Assembly: GCA_014281115.1 (NCBI GenBank)
Contig: JACONQ010000013.1
Coordinates: forward strand, 2,408,501 to 2,472,500
Origin: Laburnicola sp. R22_1
Taxonomy: Eukaryota > Ascomycota > Dothideomycetes > Pleosporales > Didymosphaeriaceae
Reading direction: 5' to 3'
Length of the DNA: 64,000 nucleotides
In this document: positions 22,384 to 33,044 of the stretch, one piece after another
Numbering within the stretch: the first letter of the stretch is position 1
Layout of the letters: every line of letters starts with the position of its first letter
Made by a program: the position numbers and the translations under genes
The notes under the pieces: generated by a model
Database searches by the model: none
The model's input: the letters and a program-made list of their open reading frames with translations, nothing else
What the model was told of the DNA's origin: nothing

Positions 22384-23921
22384 TCAAGTGCTCCCCGGCC
22401 CACCCAAGAGCGCAAACCTTCTGACAATGCTCGGGCCAATCTCGTCGTACTCTGCCTTTGTATGGCAATAGCTCTTGAACTCCGGAGTCTGGCCAAGCAG
22501 ACTGCCTCCAAACCACGGGCCGTGTCGCTGTCTTTTGTGCGTAATAACTTGAACGTCCAACCCGCCACTCTTTGCGCCTCCACTTCGGGCTTCCGAAGCC
22601 TTGATCCTGGCGTCCACGAGGTGTCTGATGTCGCGCTGCAGACGTCTTCCGAAGTCCTTGTATAGCGTTGAACCTCCAGAGAGAACGATGTTCTTGTACA
22701 ACCCTCTCCGTACATCAATGGGTGAAGTCTGAATGACTGTGTCGACGATGTTTGGCAGGGGAGTAAGGAAGTCCGAGGAGTAAATCTCAGGATTGAAGAA
22801 TATTTCAGGGGCCAGAAACCTTTCGTAGCCGACATCCACCTGTACCGACTTGCCGTTGGGGTGATTGACGCTATACTTCTTGAAATAATCAGGCTCTCGG
22901 TCAAAGCGGGAGAACTCTTTGACGATATCGGGCGATACGTAGCAGAACTCCTCCTTGATACGCTCCGCAGTCTGGAGAGACGAGTCTGGCTCGCCGCGGT
23001 CTCGTAGGAGTGACTGAACAAAGTTCGTTATGTCGCGACCGGCGATGGGAACGCTCTTGATGGAGGAGCCAATGACGTAGCCTTCGGCGACAGGAATAAC
23101 GTGAGTGACACCGGCGCCAGAGTCTATGACTGTGCCGGTAAGGGAACGGTCGTGGACTTTTGAGCTTGTCCACGAAGCAGCCAAGGCTAGGACAGCCTGT
23201 ACGGCGATGTAAAGGCCAGCGCAGTTGAACGATTCGAACATGATCTCAGCGGTGTTTTCACGGTTCTCGGGCGGGTTGAGGGGCTGTAATGCAATTAGAA
23301 ATGGTTCTGTGACAGCTACACAGCGGTCCGCTTACGGGTTCGGTGAGGAGAAAATGATGGTCTTCTGGTTCGACGCGTAGGTACTTGAATATCGAGTTCG
23401 ACCAGAAGCGTTCCATGAGGTCCTGCTAGCTGTCAGCCTGCGGCCCACAAGTTGGTCTGCTTCCATACCCAGTTGTCTATCTGTCCGTGCCTGATGGGGT
23501 AGTGGATGCCATAGCCAGGCCCTCCTGCCGCCGACAATGCCTCGTCGCCAATGAAAAAGTCAAGGTCCTCGGTCCCCCGTTTCCCATGCAGATGGCCGCC
23601 CGGACCAGCACCGCCAGTCAAGAAAGAAGGCTTATTCGCGACCGCAGGCCGACCGGAGCCAGAGCCGCCAGCGCCGCCGGTGGGGCCTTTCGTAGCAATC
23701 GCGGTGGGGAACACGAAGGAGGGGGAGTCATTGCCGGCGAAACCTGGAAAAGGTCAGCCCTGCGATGCTTCGAGGGGGAACTTGTGAGGGTCGCTCCGTA
23801 CCCAGCTTCGAGTAGCCCGTACCGCTGGCGTAGGCGGTCAGTATGCGACTGTGCTCGAGGTGCCCACAGGCTGCAAGGGAGCTTACTTGTCCATGACAAC
23901 GGCAGGGGTTTGGGACGCCAT
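22384..23921 (-). CDS. arp3: Actin-related protein 3 (Arp2/3 complex subunit)
   Basis: Five exons: 23921-23887, 23824-23802 (a 23-bp micro-exon), 23743-23469, 23422-23336, 23283-22384. They total 1320 bp (439 aa) in one frame, with introns of 62, 58, 46 and 52 bp, all GT...AG with CTGAC or CTAAT branch sites. The product nucleates branched actin filaments as part of the Arp2/3 complex in cortical patches. Visible features: N-terminal ATP-binding loop [34 protein letters not shown] with the second phosphate-binding loop, GGSTLYKDF, and a C-terminus [13 protein letters not shown] Gly-rich insertion after PTAIATKG (about 35 residues, GGAGGSGSG...[12 protein letters not shown]) precedes [12 protein letters not shown] recall a similar insert in other filamentous ascomycete Arp3. 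Length fits the family. It is divergently arranged with the taspase homologue. Confidence 0.95.
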
Positions 23922-24859
23922 GTTTGCTGCCGCTCGCCGGAGCTGTGGAGGGGCAAGAAGCAGCCCAGGGTGGCCGTACAGAGAGGGGCGTGGGCGCGAA
24001 TGGGAGTCGGGGTGGGTGGTGGATTCGTCAGAGTGCCTGAGAGTGGGATGGCGGAGGCTGGCGATGTGGGCAGCTGGAAGCGGGCGCAGCAGCCCGCCCC
24101 GCCCACGCGTGCTTGGCGGCCACAGCGGAAATGCCGAGGGCGGCGGGCGCTCCTCCAGCACTGAGCACGTTCACCACCAACCACCACGGCATCCGAGCCC
24201 ATCACTCGGCCAGCGGGTGAGAATCGGCCATCGCTTTCACCTGCTCCTGCCCATGCAGGCCGCTACACGTATACTGCCTGCCGCATTGACGCCTTGCATG
24301 TGTGTGGCGCATCCATTCCAGTCCTGAGCAACATACTCGAGGAAGGAGCGCCCGGTCGTGACTCTTCCGCCTCACTGTCGCCTCTCTCTTTCACTAACCC
24401 CACCCCTACAGCTCTCACCGGCTCTCCGTCCGCTTTTTTTTCCATCTCAGTCCCTGGACATCGGGTCACACCCTGTCGAGGCGAACCATTCATTTGGTCA
24501 TTCTTCACCTCTCACGCGTCTCACTACCTCCTCACCTGTCGATTTCCTCTCTTCTCACTGCAACCCGCGGTTTCATGTCACCACTAACTAAACGCCCAAG
24601 ACCGACAATCAGACAGGGCGTTCCTAGTTCTCTCATCTCCTACAGGCCGTCATCCGAACCATCTGGGTAGCCCTATTCTCTTCTCTACGACTCACCCGGG
24701 CCACAATCTTCGAGGCCGCCATTCGGTCGCCGCACTGCGAACTAGTAGCGCGACCGTCGCCCCTCCTCCAATAACTCGTTCGCCGGTGCAAAGCTGGATA
24801 GGCTTGGACCACGATTCCGCGGGCTCCGACAACGCTTATCTGGGACAAAAGATAGGAGC
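23922..24859. promoter_or_regulatory. Divergent promoter region of arp3 and the taspase homologue
   Basis: 938 bp separate the two start codons. The middle (about 24350-24600) is pyrimidine-rich on the plus strand (CTCTCTTTC, CTCCGTCCGC, CTCTTCTCACTGC), as is common upstream of fungal transcription starts. No TATA box is evident. Long ORFs here on both strands are GC-driven shadows. Confidence 0.55.
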
Positions 24860-26924
24860 ATGTCGGTATCTGCTGCTCAGCCTGGGCCTGGGGCCATTGA
24901 TGGCGCAACTCAGCATGACACGCTTACACGCAAGGCCGCGCAGAACCCACACCGGACTGACATATGCTGCATCTTCGTTCACGCCGGAGCGGGCTATCAT
25001 AGCCATGCAAACGAACAGATTCATCTCGAGGCGTGTAACGAGTATGATATGAGATCGCTTTAGAGTTTCGTAACTGACTATTTTCTAGTGCTGCGCAAGT
25101 TGCAATGTTGATTCTTCGAAATGGTGGATCGGCATTGGATGCTGCTGAGATGGCCGTCAAGGTCCTCGAAGACAGGGAAATCACCAACGCGGGATACGGA
25201 AGCAATCTAGCAATGGATGGAGTGGTTGAGTGTGATGCTTCTATTGTGGACCATCACGGTCGTAGCGGTGCCGTCGGGGCTGTTTTTCGTACGTCATCCC
25301 CTTGCAGCTGCCGTGTCCGCTAACAGCAGGGCAGAAATCAAAAACCCCATCTCACTTGCCAGGATGGTCCTCAACCATTCAACCCAGTCACTCACACTCC
25401 GCCGCGTTCCACCCAATCTTCTAGTTGCCCAGGGAGCGCTACAGTTTGCCCGAGAGATGGGCATGCCGGAACTACCTCACGATGCCCTCATTTCTTCAGC
25501 CGCAAAAGAGAGGTGGGTGCGGTGGCACTCAGACCTCAAGGCGGCGGAGCGCAAGGCGAGGAAAAACGGTCAGCATCCCTCCTGTTGGAAGACAAGAGAA
25601 CCAACGACGGCGGAGGACGAGGCAGAGCAAGAACGACTGCGCCGTGAGCATACCACGAACTTGATGCAAGGTTATCCAGCACTGGCTAGACCTATGTCCC
25701 CGATTGCTTACGAAGACTCACGCTTCTATGCCGTCAGGACCACTCCAAGCACCCTGTCGAGCACATCTGGTCCGCAGTCTGATGCATCTATGCTAAGCTC
25801 TACGAGCGACGAACGCATGACTACACCAGACTCGTTCATGTCAGAGAAGCTTCAGGAGTTTTCGTCACCTCGACGTGCATCCGTTGAAGAGTGTTCTCGA
25901 AGTGCTTTCATGAACAGCACGCAAACAGTGCCAACGTTGAATCAATATAGAGAGCCGCGTGCCGTACGGAACCCAACCATCGGCCAGATCACGGAGGGCG
26001 GTCTACAGACAGACGTCAATCGTGGCAGCGCTCCTGGACGAAGGTCGTGGGGCGATGGCTCAGGGGAAGAGTCGGCTTCGACATCTAGCGCTACGGCAAC
26101 GATGGTGCCAGAGGTAGCAATGAACATACCTCATCCCAACACGCCAGTGGAAGAACAAATCGAAGCACCTCTATCACTCCATATGACTCTCGACGGGCAT
26201 GTTCAAGTGACCGCGACCCTCCCATCCAATACCAATATGCCGTCGAACAGTATTCTTGACGAGGAAGACCATATCACCGACACCGTAGGCGCTGTCGCCG
26301 TCGATGGTTGGGGCAACATTGCTTGTGCTGCCTCTTCTGGTGGCATTGGCATGAAGTACCGAGGACGCGTTGGTCCAGCTGCACTTGTCGGCGTTGGCAC
26401 CGCTGTCATTCCCGAAGATCCAGCTGATGCCGATGAGACAAGTGTGGCTGCCGTAACAAGTGGTACCGGCGAGCATATGGCGACCACCATGGCTGCTACT
26501 GTCTGTGCCGAAAGACTGTATCAGAGTGTGAAGAAAGAGAAGGGGGGAGAATATGTCGAAGTCACCGAGGATGAGGCTCTCAGAGCGATGATCGAAACCG
26601 AGTTCATGGGTAAGATGCCACAGTGCAAGATAACTGATTTGTCCTAACATACCTGCAGGGCACCCCAGTGTCAAGAACAGCAGCTCGGCAGCCGCCATCG
26701 GTATTCTTGCCGTGAAGAAAACTCGCCAGGGAGTCATGCTCTATTATGCCCACAACACCGATTCGTTCGCAATGGCCTCCATGCATGCCGATGAAGACGC
26801 GCCGTGGTGTACCATGTCACGCAGCAGTGGCAATGGACAAATCGCCCAAGGCGGTCGCATGATGCGCCATCAACGGAAAAAGAAGACGAAAACTACCACT
26901 CTACCTCGTCAACCGTTTGTTTGA
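24860..26924 (+). CDS. Taspase / threonine aspartase-like N-terminal nucleophile hydrolase
   Basis: Four exons (24860-25041, 25089-25288, 25335-26609, 26659-26924), introns 47, 46 and 49 bp with CTGAC/CTAAC branches; 640 aa. It belongs to the asparaginase-2/taspase family, which self-cleaves to expose a Thr nucleophile. Family blocks: IFVHAGAGYHS, ILRNGGSALDAAEMAV, TNAGYGSNLAMDGVVECDAS, IKNPISLAR, then the autocleavage site ITDTVGAVAVD with Thr444 (codon 26282-26284), SSGGIGMKYRGRVG, and TSGTGEHM. After EFMG the last exon gives HPSVKNSSSAAAIGILAVKKT and ends in a basic tail. The alpha part is long (443 residues) because of a Ser/Thr-rich, probably disordered insert of roughly 200 residues (about 25640-26250) before the cleavage site; human taspase-1 cleaves at Thr234. 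The substrate in fungi is not evident. A start upstream of 24860 is less likely. Confidence 0.9.
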
Positions 26925-27736
26925 TTCAAACTTGCAGACAAACGATTCCTCGCTGCAGGCTGAACGACATTAGTGCGTCATCCCTGTCCTCTAAAGTCGC
27001 CTGACTTCGCCACCTATGAAATGACATCTTGTTTCCCCCTTGTGCCGACCTATTTCCTGTTCGCAAGTCTCTGCCATATTCCGAAACTCTGCCTCTACAA
27101 GATCAGCAGGCTAAGTATAAGACAAAGACGGTCAAATGTCTCACGACAGTATGTATTTCTTATATGAGCATTTACTGGCGTTCTATACCTGCAATTCCTC
27201 CGGCATCGGGGACTTTTTCCGTTGAGCGAATGACGCAGCATGGTCTTTGTGGGCGTTACTGTACGTTATGTGGATTAATGGCGACCGTTAAATTGTGAGT
27301 GGGACCGAGAAGCGTCCGTGAGCGTGATAGGTAGTGAATAGATTCGCTTTCTTCATTCACTCGTACGAAGCCCGGTTGGCGATAATGGTCTGTGGCTGAG
27401 GAGAACAGAATCCCGGTTATTATTCAATTATAACTTCCAACACTTTACATCCCCCAAGATTCAGTTTAATATGCCCATGTGCTCAGCCGCGGGAAATTGT
27501 CCTCACGTGAGAGCGTAACACAACCGCGCACGGACCAGTGCTTGTGCGCGGAGCTTCTCGCGAACTCGCGACCTTCTACCTTCCGAAGTTCCATTGCTGC
27601 CTTTGTTCCACAACCAGCATTTATATCGCTACCTTCCTACAGGCAAGACCGGCAGCGCCTACAGCCTATGATTACGATGTCATAACAAATTCCATGAAGA
27701 AAGTTACTTGGGCTCTAGGAGTCGGGACCATCCACA
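26925..27736. other. Intergenic region, taspase homologue to TFB4
   Basis: About 810 bp holding the taspase 3' UTR and the TFB4 promoter. No supported gene; small ORFs lack splice context or homology. One palindromic E-box is noted separately. Confidence 0.65.
27503..27510. promoter_or_regulatory. Palindromic E-box TCACGTGA upstream of TFB4
   Basis: TCACGTGA lies 227 bp upstream of the TFB4 ATG. This octamer is the classic site of fungal bHLH factors such as Cbf1. Occupancy is not known; a single site in an 800-bp promoter could be chance. Confidence 0.35.
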
Positions 27737-28981
27737 ATGAACGCCATCGATGCCTCAGAGCACATTGAGAGGGCTGATGAGGGTATTACCTTCGACCCCA
27801 TTATTGTCGCATAGACGAAAGCTGACTCTGCGCATAGGTCCACCCCCCTCTCTCCTCGCCGTCGTCTTAGATACCAACCCACATGCGTGGGCGCATCTCT
27901 CCTCCACGCTTCCGCTTGCAACAGCACTTGCCAATATCCTCGTCTTCATAAACGCGCATCTTGCCTCCGGAAATGCTAACAGCGTCGCTGTAATTGCATC
28001 ACACTCGAATAAATCATGCTTTCTATACCCGACTCCGACGCCCTCTTCTCCGCAACCCCACCATAACAATGCAAATGGCGATGTCGACATGAACGGAACC
28101 GCAGAGGAGACCTCGTATTCGGTACAAGATAATCCGAACAAGTACCGCCCATTCGCAAATGTTGAGACAGCTATCCTAAACAACTTCGCGAAACTCATGG
28201 AAAATACAGAAGTGAGCGACTTGACAGCAACACCAACCACATTGATTGGCGGCGCGCTATCGCTTGCACTATCATACATCGCAAAATCTACTCTACTTCA
28301 CTCCCCTGTCACGACAAGTGGGGACGCTATGCTCGCCATCGCAGACCCGGAAGCTGTACATGCGCAATTTGTCTCGCTTACAAGTCGCATCCTCATTGTC
28401 TCTGTATCCGGCGACCTAGCGAACCAGTATATTCCCGTCATGAACAGCATCTTCGCGGCACAGAGGAAAAGGATACCGATCGACATATTGAAGTTGGCAG
28501 GAGATACGGTGCTGTTGCAGCAGGCCAGTGATGCAACGGGAGGCGTATACATGAAGCCGGAGCGACCAGAGGGACTACTGCAGTACCTCATGATGGCATT
28601 TTTACCAGATCCTACTACGAGGAGAAGCCTAGTCATGCCCAGTGCAGGCGGTGTGGATTTCAGAGCAGCGTGCTTTTGTCATCGCAAGGTTGTAGACATA
28701 GGCTATGTGTGCAGTGTGTGCCTAAGCAGTAAGTTCTCGCGCATTCTTCGGGGATCCCAGCAGAATCAAGTCACTAACAGCATCTAGTATTTTGTACACC
28801 TGACCTGCCAGGCAATCTTTGTCTGACCTGCAGCTCGTACCTTTCCCTACGCGCTGCGCAGATGAACGCGCCGGCTCTGATACCTCGCAAGAAGAAAAAG
28901 AAGAGGAGGCCGGCTGGTACAGACTCGGCGACACCGGGGGGCGGCACGCCCGTGGGATCGGGCACGCCGATGCATCCATGA
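27737..28981 (+). CDS. TFB4: TFIIH core subunit Tfb4 (p34)
   Basis: Three exons: 27737-27782, 27838-28728, 28788-28981; introns of 55 and 59 bp with branch sites CTGAC and CTAAC; 1131 bp, 376 aa. Tfb4 is a structural subunit of the TFIIH core, needed for transcription initiation and nucleotide excision repair, in the nucleus. It begins MNAIDASEHIERADEG, then LLAVVLDTNPHAW, the start of the von Willebrand-like fold. Further blocks are NSVAVIASHSNKSCFLYP, ILIVSVSGDLANQYIPVMNS, RIPIDILKL and LLQQASDATGG. The C-terminal Cys-rich zinc domain reads CFCH...CSVC...FCTPDLPGNLCLTC across the second intron. A lysine-rich KKKKKRRP tail follows. The first exon is only 46 bp; the intronless reading stops at a TAG, so splicing is required. 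Length is typical. Confidence 0.95.
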
Positions 28982-30233
28982 TTACGGCTAACGAAGAGCT
29001 TGGTAGGGCACGATTATCATTTCGGCATGGGACGGCGTTTGGGTAAGGTCAAAGTGGCATTTGATGGCGTACTGCTGGGGTGCACTTGTCGGAATGTGAG
29101 GTCAGACAGAGCTAGAAATATATAGACCGTCTGACTTGACATGGCAAAAGGAAGATATACTTGCTTCAGGGCAATTACAAGCCTGGGTGAGGTCGGAGTA
29201 AAAGATGCTATAGGCCTGAAAGAAATGATTCGTAGTTCATAGAATTGGAATGCGTATCACACGCCACGGCCTGTCTACACATGCTTAGTAATGTAATACT
29301 ACTTACTACTGCGCCTCTCGCGGCTAATACTTAGTTTTTCTCTAAAAAAAGACTATGCTATATATAGTCTATACTTAGCTATAGAAGTAAAAAACGAACG
29401 TTAATTACTTTATAAATTAGAGGCTATTTTTGTAACACACTCCTAGGCGCCTAAGCGATAGGTTAGAACCTATTTATTGCCTAAAATTGCTAGTTACTTT
29501 ACTTCTAAAGGTTATAGAGTTACTAACTTAAAATATATAAGAGATTATATAATATAAAAATATATAAGTAGTTGCGTAGCATATATAGTAGTAAGGAGTA
29601 ACCTTAGTTCTTTACCTAAGTAGTAATCTTATTAGATATAGGAGTATTCTTAATGAGATAAAATGGGGAGTAGTATGGTTAATTAATTAATGTTTTTTTC
29701 CTTGCTCCTAGAGAAGCTCGGCTATCGCGAGAAGTATCTATCTAGTGCCAAGACACACTAGTACTATTTGGGATAGTACAGGGGCAGTGCAAAACAGTAA
29801 TACGCCGGCGTCTTTTAATTTTATAGTAAAAACACTATAATTTACACTAACTACTAGTGTGTAAAGGCCATATAATTAGACACATCTACCTACTATAATT
29901 TATAGTAAAATTATAGTAATTTATAGAGACTATCTATCTAACAAATCTACTATATAGCTACTATAGTTTAAACTAAGGCTAAATTATTATATAGCCTTAT
30001 TTTTAGTTTTCTACCTAAGTAGCAATTTACTATATAGCTGCTAGGCTTAAACTAAGTAGAATAAGAGCTTATAACTATAGAAATAAAAAATAACTATTAA
30101 TTACTTTGTAAATTAGAGACTATTTTCGCGACACAAACTTAATAATAATAATTACTAAAATATTATACTTAGCTATTAATTTATAACTTTTCTTATTTAA
30201 AATAAATAACTAAAATCTACTAAAAATTCTATA
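28982..30233. other. TFB4 3' flank grading into AT-rich repeat remnant
   Basis: No gene seen. Composition drops sharply after about 29290, the edge of the gene island. Two imperfect copies of a roughly 50-bp sequence (29383-29435 and 30081-30128; shared TTAATTACTTT and AAATTAGAG) bracket the AT-rich part. They may be ends of an unrecognised, heavily mutated repeat. Short hairpin sequence of the TATAGTAAAA/TTTACTATA kind is frequent at 29820-29960. Confidence 0.6.
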
Positions 30234-32104
30234 ACGTACTTTGCACTCGAGTTAATTATTCTATTAAGTTAATTACTTTGCCAAGACCCTACTAAAATAT
30301 ACTATTAGTAATAGTACAACGTAATACCTTAACTACACAACAAACTACTAGCGTTAAAAGAAGCGCGTATACAGCTTGCAATCTAGGCTATTAAATAAGA
30401 CGCAACACTCTCTTAGCAACGCGCTATAGCCCTCTATAACATCTTCTAAAGTACACTTAGCAACTAACGTGCCAGAAAGACGTTTAGACGCGACTGCGCA
30501 CCTAATAAAATAAGACTTACTATAAGAGAGAAGCAGGTGATTGTGCAGTATATACTCGATCTAGACGCGCGAGAATTTCCGCCCCAGCTTGATGCTATAA
30601 AAGATATGGCCGATTCTTTACTAGCTGCATGCCACTATAAGCCAGTTGGCTAGAGGTGGCCTTATAACTTTGTTAAGCGCCAGCTAAAGCTTTAAGTTAA
30701 GTTTAATCGAAAGTACGACTATAAGAAAGCCCTCTAGGAGGATCCTAAGGTGATACAAGGCTGGTTCCAGCTTGTGAAGAATATAAAGACCAAGTATAGT
30801 ATCCTAGATAAGGACACCTACAATTTTGACAAGTCTGGCTTTATAATAGGCATAATATTAACTAGAGCGATAGTTATAGGCTCTAAGCATTAAGGACAGC
30901 CAAAGTAGATGTAGTAGGGCAATAGGGAGTGGACAACAGTCATCTAAGGCATTAACGCAATGGGGTAGTGGATCCTACTCTTTATTATCTTTAGGGGCAA
31001 GCACCACCTCTTCGCCTAGTATAAAGAGAAGGATCTACCTTATAATTAGATTATTGCAGTCTCTAAAAACAGCTAGATAACAAATAAGCTTAGTCTATAA
31101 TAGCTAAAGCACTTTAATAAGTATACAAAGAGGCGTACTACTAGTGAAGCACGTTTGCTTATTATTAATGGCCACAAAAGTTACAACTCGCTTAAATTCT
31201 AAGATTACTACAAAAAGAGTAATATTATTACTCTTTATATATCTTTACATTTATCGCACCTCTTATAGCCACTTAATATAGGTTGTTTTACGCTGTTAAA
31301 GAAGGCGTATAGGCGCTAAGCTAAGAATCTAATGCGCAACCACATCACGCACATCACTAAAATTAAGTTCCTACCTTGCTTTATTGCTACTTTTAAGGCT
31401 TTAATTACTAAAAGTAATATTAAAGGAGGCTTTTAAGGTGCTGGCCTAGTGCCCCATAACTCAGAAGTTATAATATTGCAGCTTAACATCCGCCTGCATA
31501 CGCCTCCACTTTGTACTATTCGCGATAGTACATAGAAGTCGCAAACTTCGCGAAATAGTATAGAACTTAGGTCTTAATTAACGCTGGCTAAGTAGAGAAT
31601 TTAAAGGCATGTAGATAGTTCCCTAACTTATATAGTTAAGGCGGTGGAAAAGCTCGTTAAAGGCGCTAAGCTAATAGGGCATTCTTTAGTATTAATAACC
31701 AAACGCAACACTAAACTTTAAGCTGCTAATAAGGCCGCCACGCAATAAAAATCGCATAAAAGAAAGCGAGTATAGCGTGAAGAAGTCCTTATAGCTAAAG
31801 AGGGCCAGCAGCTAGCCACTCTAAAGGAGTTTGGGGCGCGCAGTAATGGGCAAAAGGCAAAGAAGAGGGTGCGCACTAATAGAGGCAAATCTGCTTAATA
31901 GCGCTGTAGACGCTGCGGCAAGCCTGGGCATAACAAAACAATCTATAGACAGCCTATAAAAGTAGATTCTAAATAGATTAGCCTATTTAGACTATCGAAA
32001 ATAGTTCGTGTTAACTCTATACTATTGTAAATAGTACAGAACTTAGTAGGGTCTTGGCAAAGTAATTAACTTAATAGAATAATTAACTCGAGTGCAAAGT
32101 ACGT
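30234..32104 (+). mobile_element. pogo-B, second copy of the pogo-A family
   Basis: Complete 1871-bp copy with TA at 30232-30233 and 32105-32106, and terminal repeats beginning ACGTACTTTGCACTCGAG at both ends. It aligns with pogo-A over its full length with many transition differences. Confidence 0.93.
30340..31975 (+). pseudogene. pogo-B transposase (DDE_1 type with CCHC tail)
   Basis: The frame matches pogo-A and is broken by many TAA/TAG. The first catalytic Asp survives (NFDKSGFIIG near 30820), unlike pogo-A. The second box near 31165 reads INGHKS where Asp-Gly-His is usual. The zinc knuckle at 31905-31946 keeps CRRCGKPGHN but its last Cys is Tyr. Start and end are approximate. Confidence 0.8.
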
Positions 32105-32106
32105 TA

Positions 32107-32335
32107 CTATATTTATATATAAATTTACTTTTTTATAATGTATCCTATTAGTAAGCAGATTAAATTAGTAAACGGGTTAGTTTTTTTAGTAACACTATAG
32201 TACTACAAACTTTAATTTAAATTACTATTAACACTATTTAAAAATAGTACACTAAGGGTAATATCTAAGCTAGAAGATAACTCTTTAGCCTTTTAGTAAG
32301 TTCTTATATTACCCTAGCTTAGTAGTTTGTATAAC
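32107..32335. other. AT-rich spacer
   Basis: Very A/T-rich with no coding potential. It may include the RIP-degraded end of pogo-C. Confidence 0.5.
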
Positions 32336-32709
32336 GCGTTACTCTATGTAATACTCTAATATAATCGCTTAGCCATAAATATAAGGCTATAGAGACAGCC
32401 ATAAAAAATAATATTATAAGATTTTCTAGAGTTAAAGTCTCTAAGGCCTATAGATAATTGCTAGCTACTTAGATTATTAATATCTGCTTAGTGTTTTAAT
32501 AATTCGGCCTCTACGTAACTATAAGGCGAATGTAATAGATAAGGCCTTATTAATATCTATAGCCTTACGCTAAGCCTGTTTCTTCTTAATAGATTTGCTA
32601 GAAGGCTTTAAGGCCTTCTTATTACCCTTTTAGAATAATTTAATACGTTTCTAAAGTTAACTTTGTGTCTTGCGGGCCTGTTATTTAAGATATTAATTTG
32701 CAGCCTTAT
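32336..32709 (-). mobile_element. pogo-C remnant (3' end of a pogo-type element)
   Basis: It matches, with many transitions, the 3' ends of pogo-E (41580-41960) and pogo-I (54290-54640): the block around AGATTTTCTAGAGTTAA, TTGCTAGCTA and TAATTCGGCC, followed by Lys-rich C-terminal coding sequence. It is cut at TA 32710-32711 by pogo-D. Confidence 0.72.
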
Positions 32710-33044
32710 TACCGTGCACAGACGCGTAACTCCCAGGGACGCGCAACGTCTGCTAAATAACATACTTACCACTTTAAAGATAAAGTTATTAAGCCATCTA
32801 TAATAGTTATTATTATAAGATTTTATAGAGTAGTAGTAATTAAATGCTTGCGATTAATTTATACTATTTAAATCTACTAGGAAGTGTAACGTTGCGGCCG
32901 CAGCGGGTAATAAAAGCTAGGGTAGCTAGTGCAGCCTATAATGCCTCCTTAGCAGCTGCACTAGCACTATATTATTTCTAACACTTATTAGCTTAAGTAG
33001 AGGCTTTTAAGGCCTTGCGCTTACCCTTTTAGGACAGTTATATA

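Noticed and set aside
22107..23021. 304-codon minus-strand ORF overlapping arp3
   Set aside because: It is a shadow frame of the arp3 last exon; the arp3 frame has clear family motifs.
23487..24327. Long GC-rich ORFs on both strands across the arp3 5' exons and promoter
   Set aside because: They arise from high GC in other frames of arp3 exon 3 and its introns; no domain, and incompatible with the splice signals.
24263..24908. Small ORFs in the arp3/taspase intergenic region
   Set aside because: Low-complexity pyrimidine-rich translation, no motif; better explained as promoter and 5' UTR.
25217..25334. Unspliced reading of the taspase exon 2/3 junction as a start
   Set aside because: The upstream exons carry conserved family blocks in another frame, and a 46-bp intron with a good donor and a CTAAC branch joins them.
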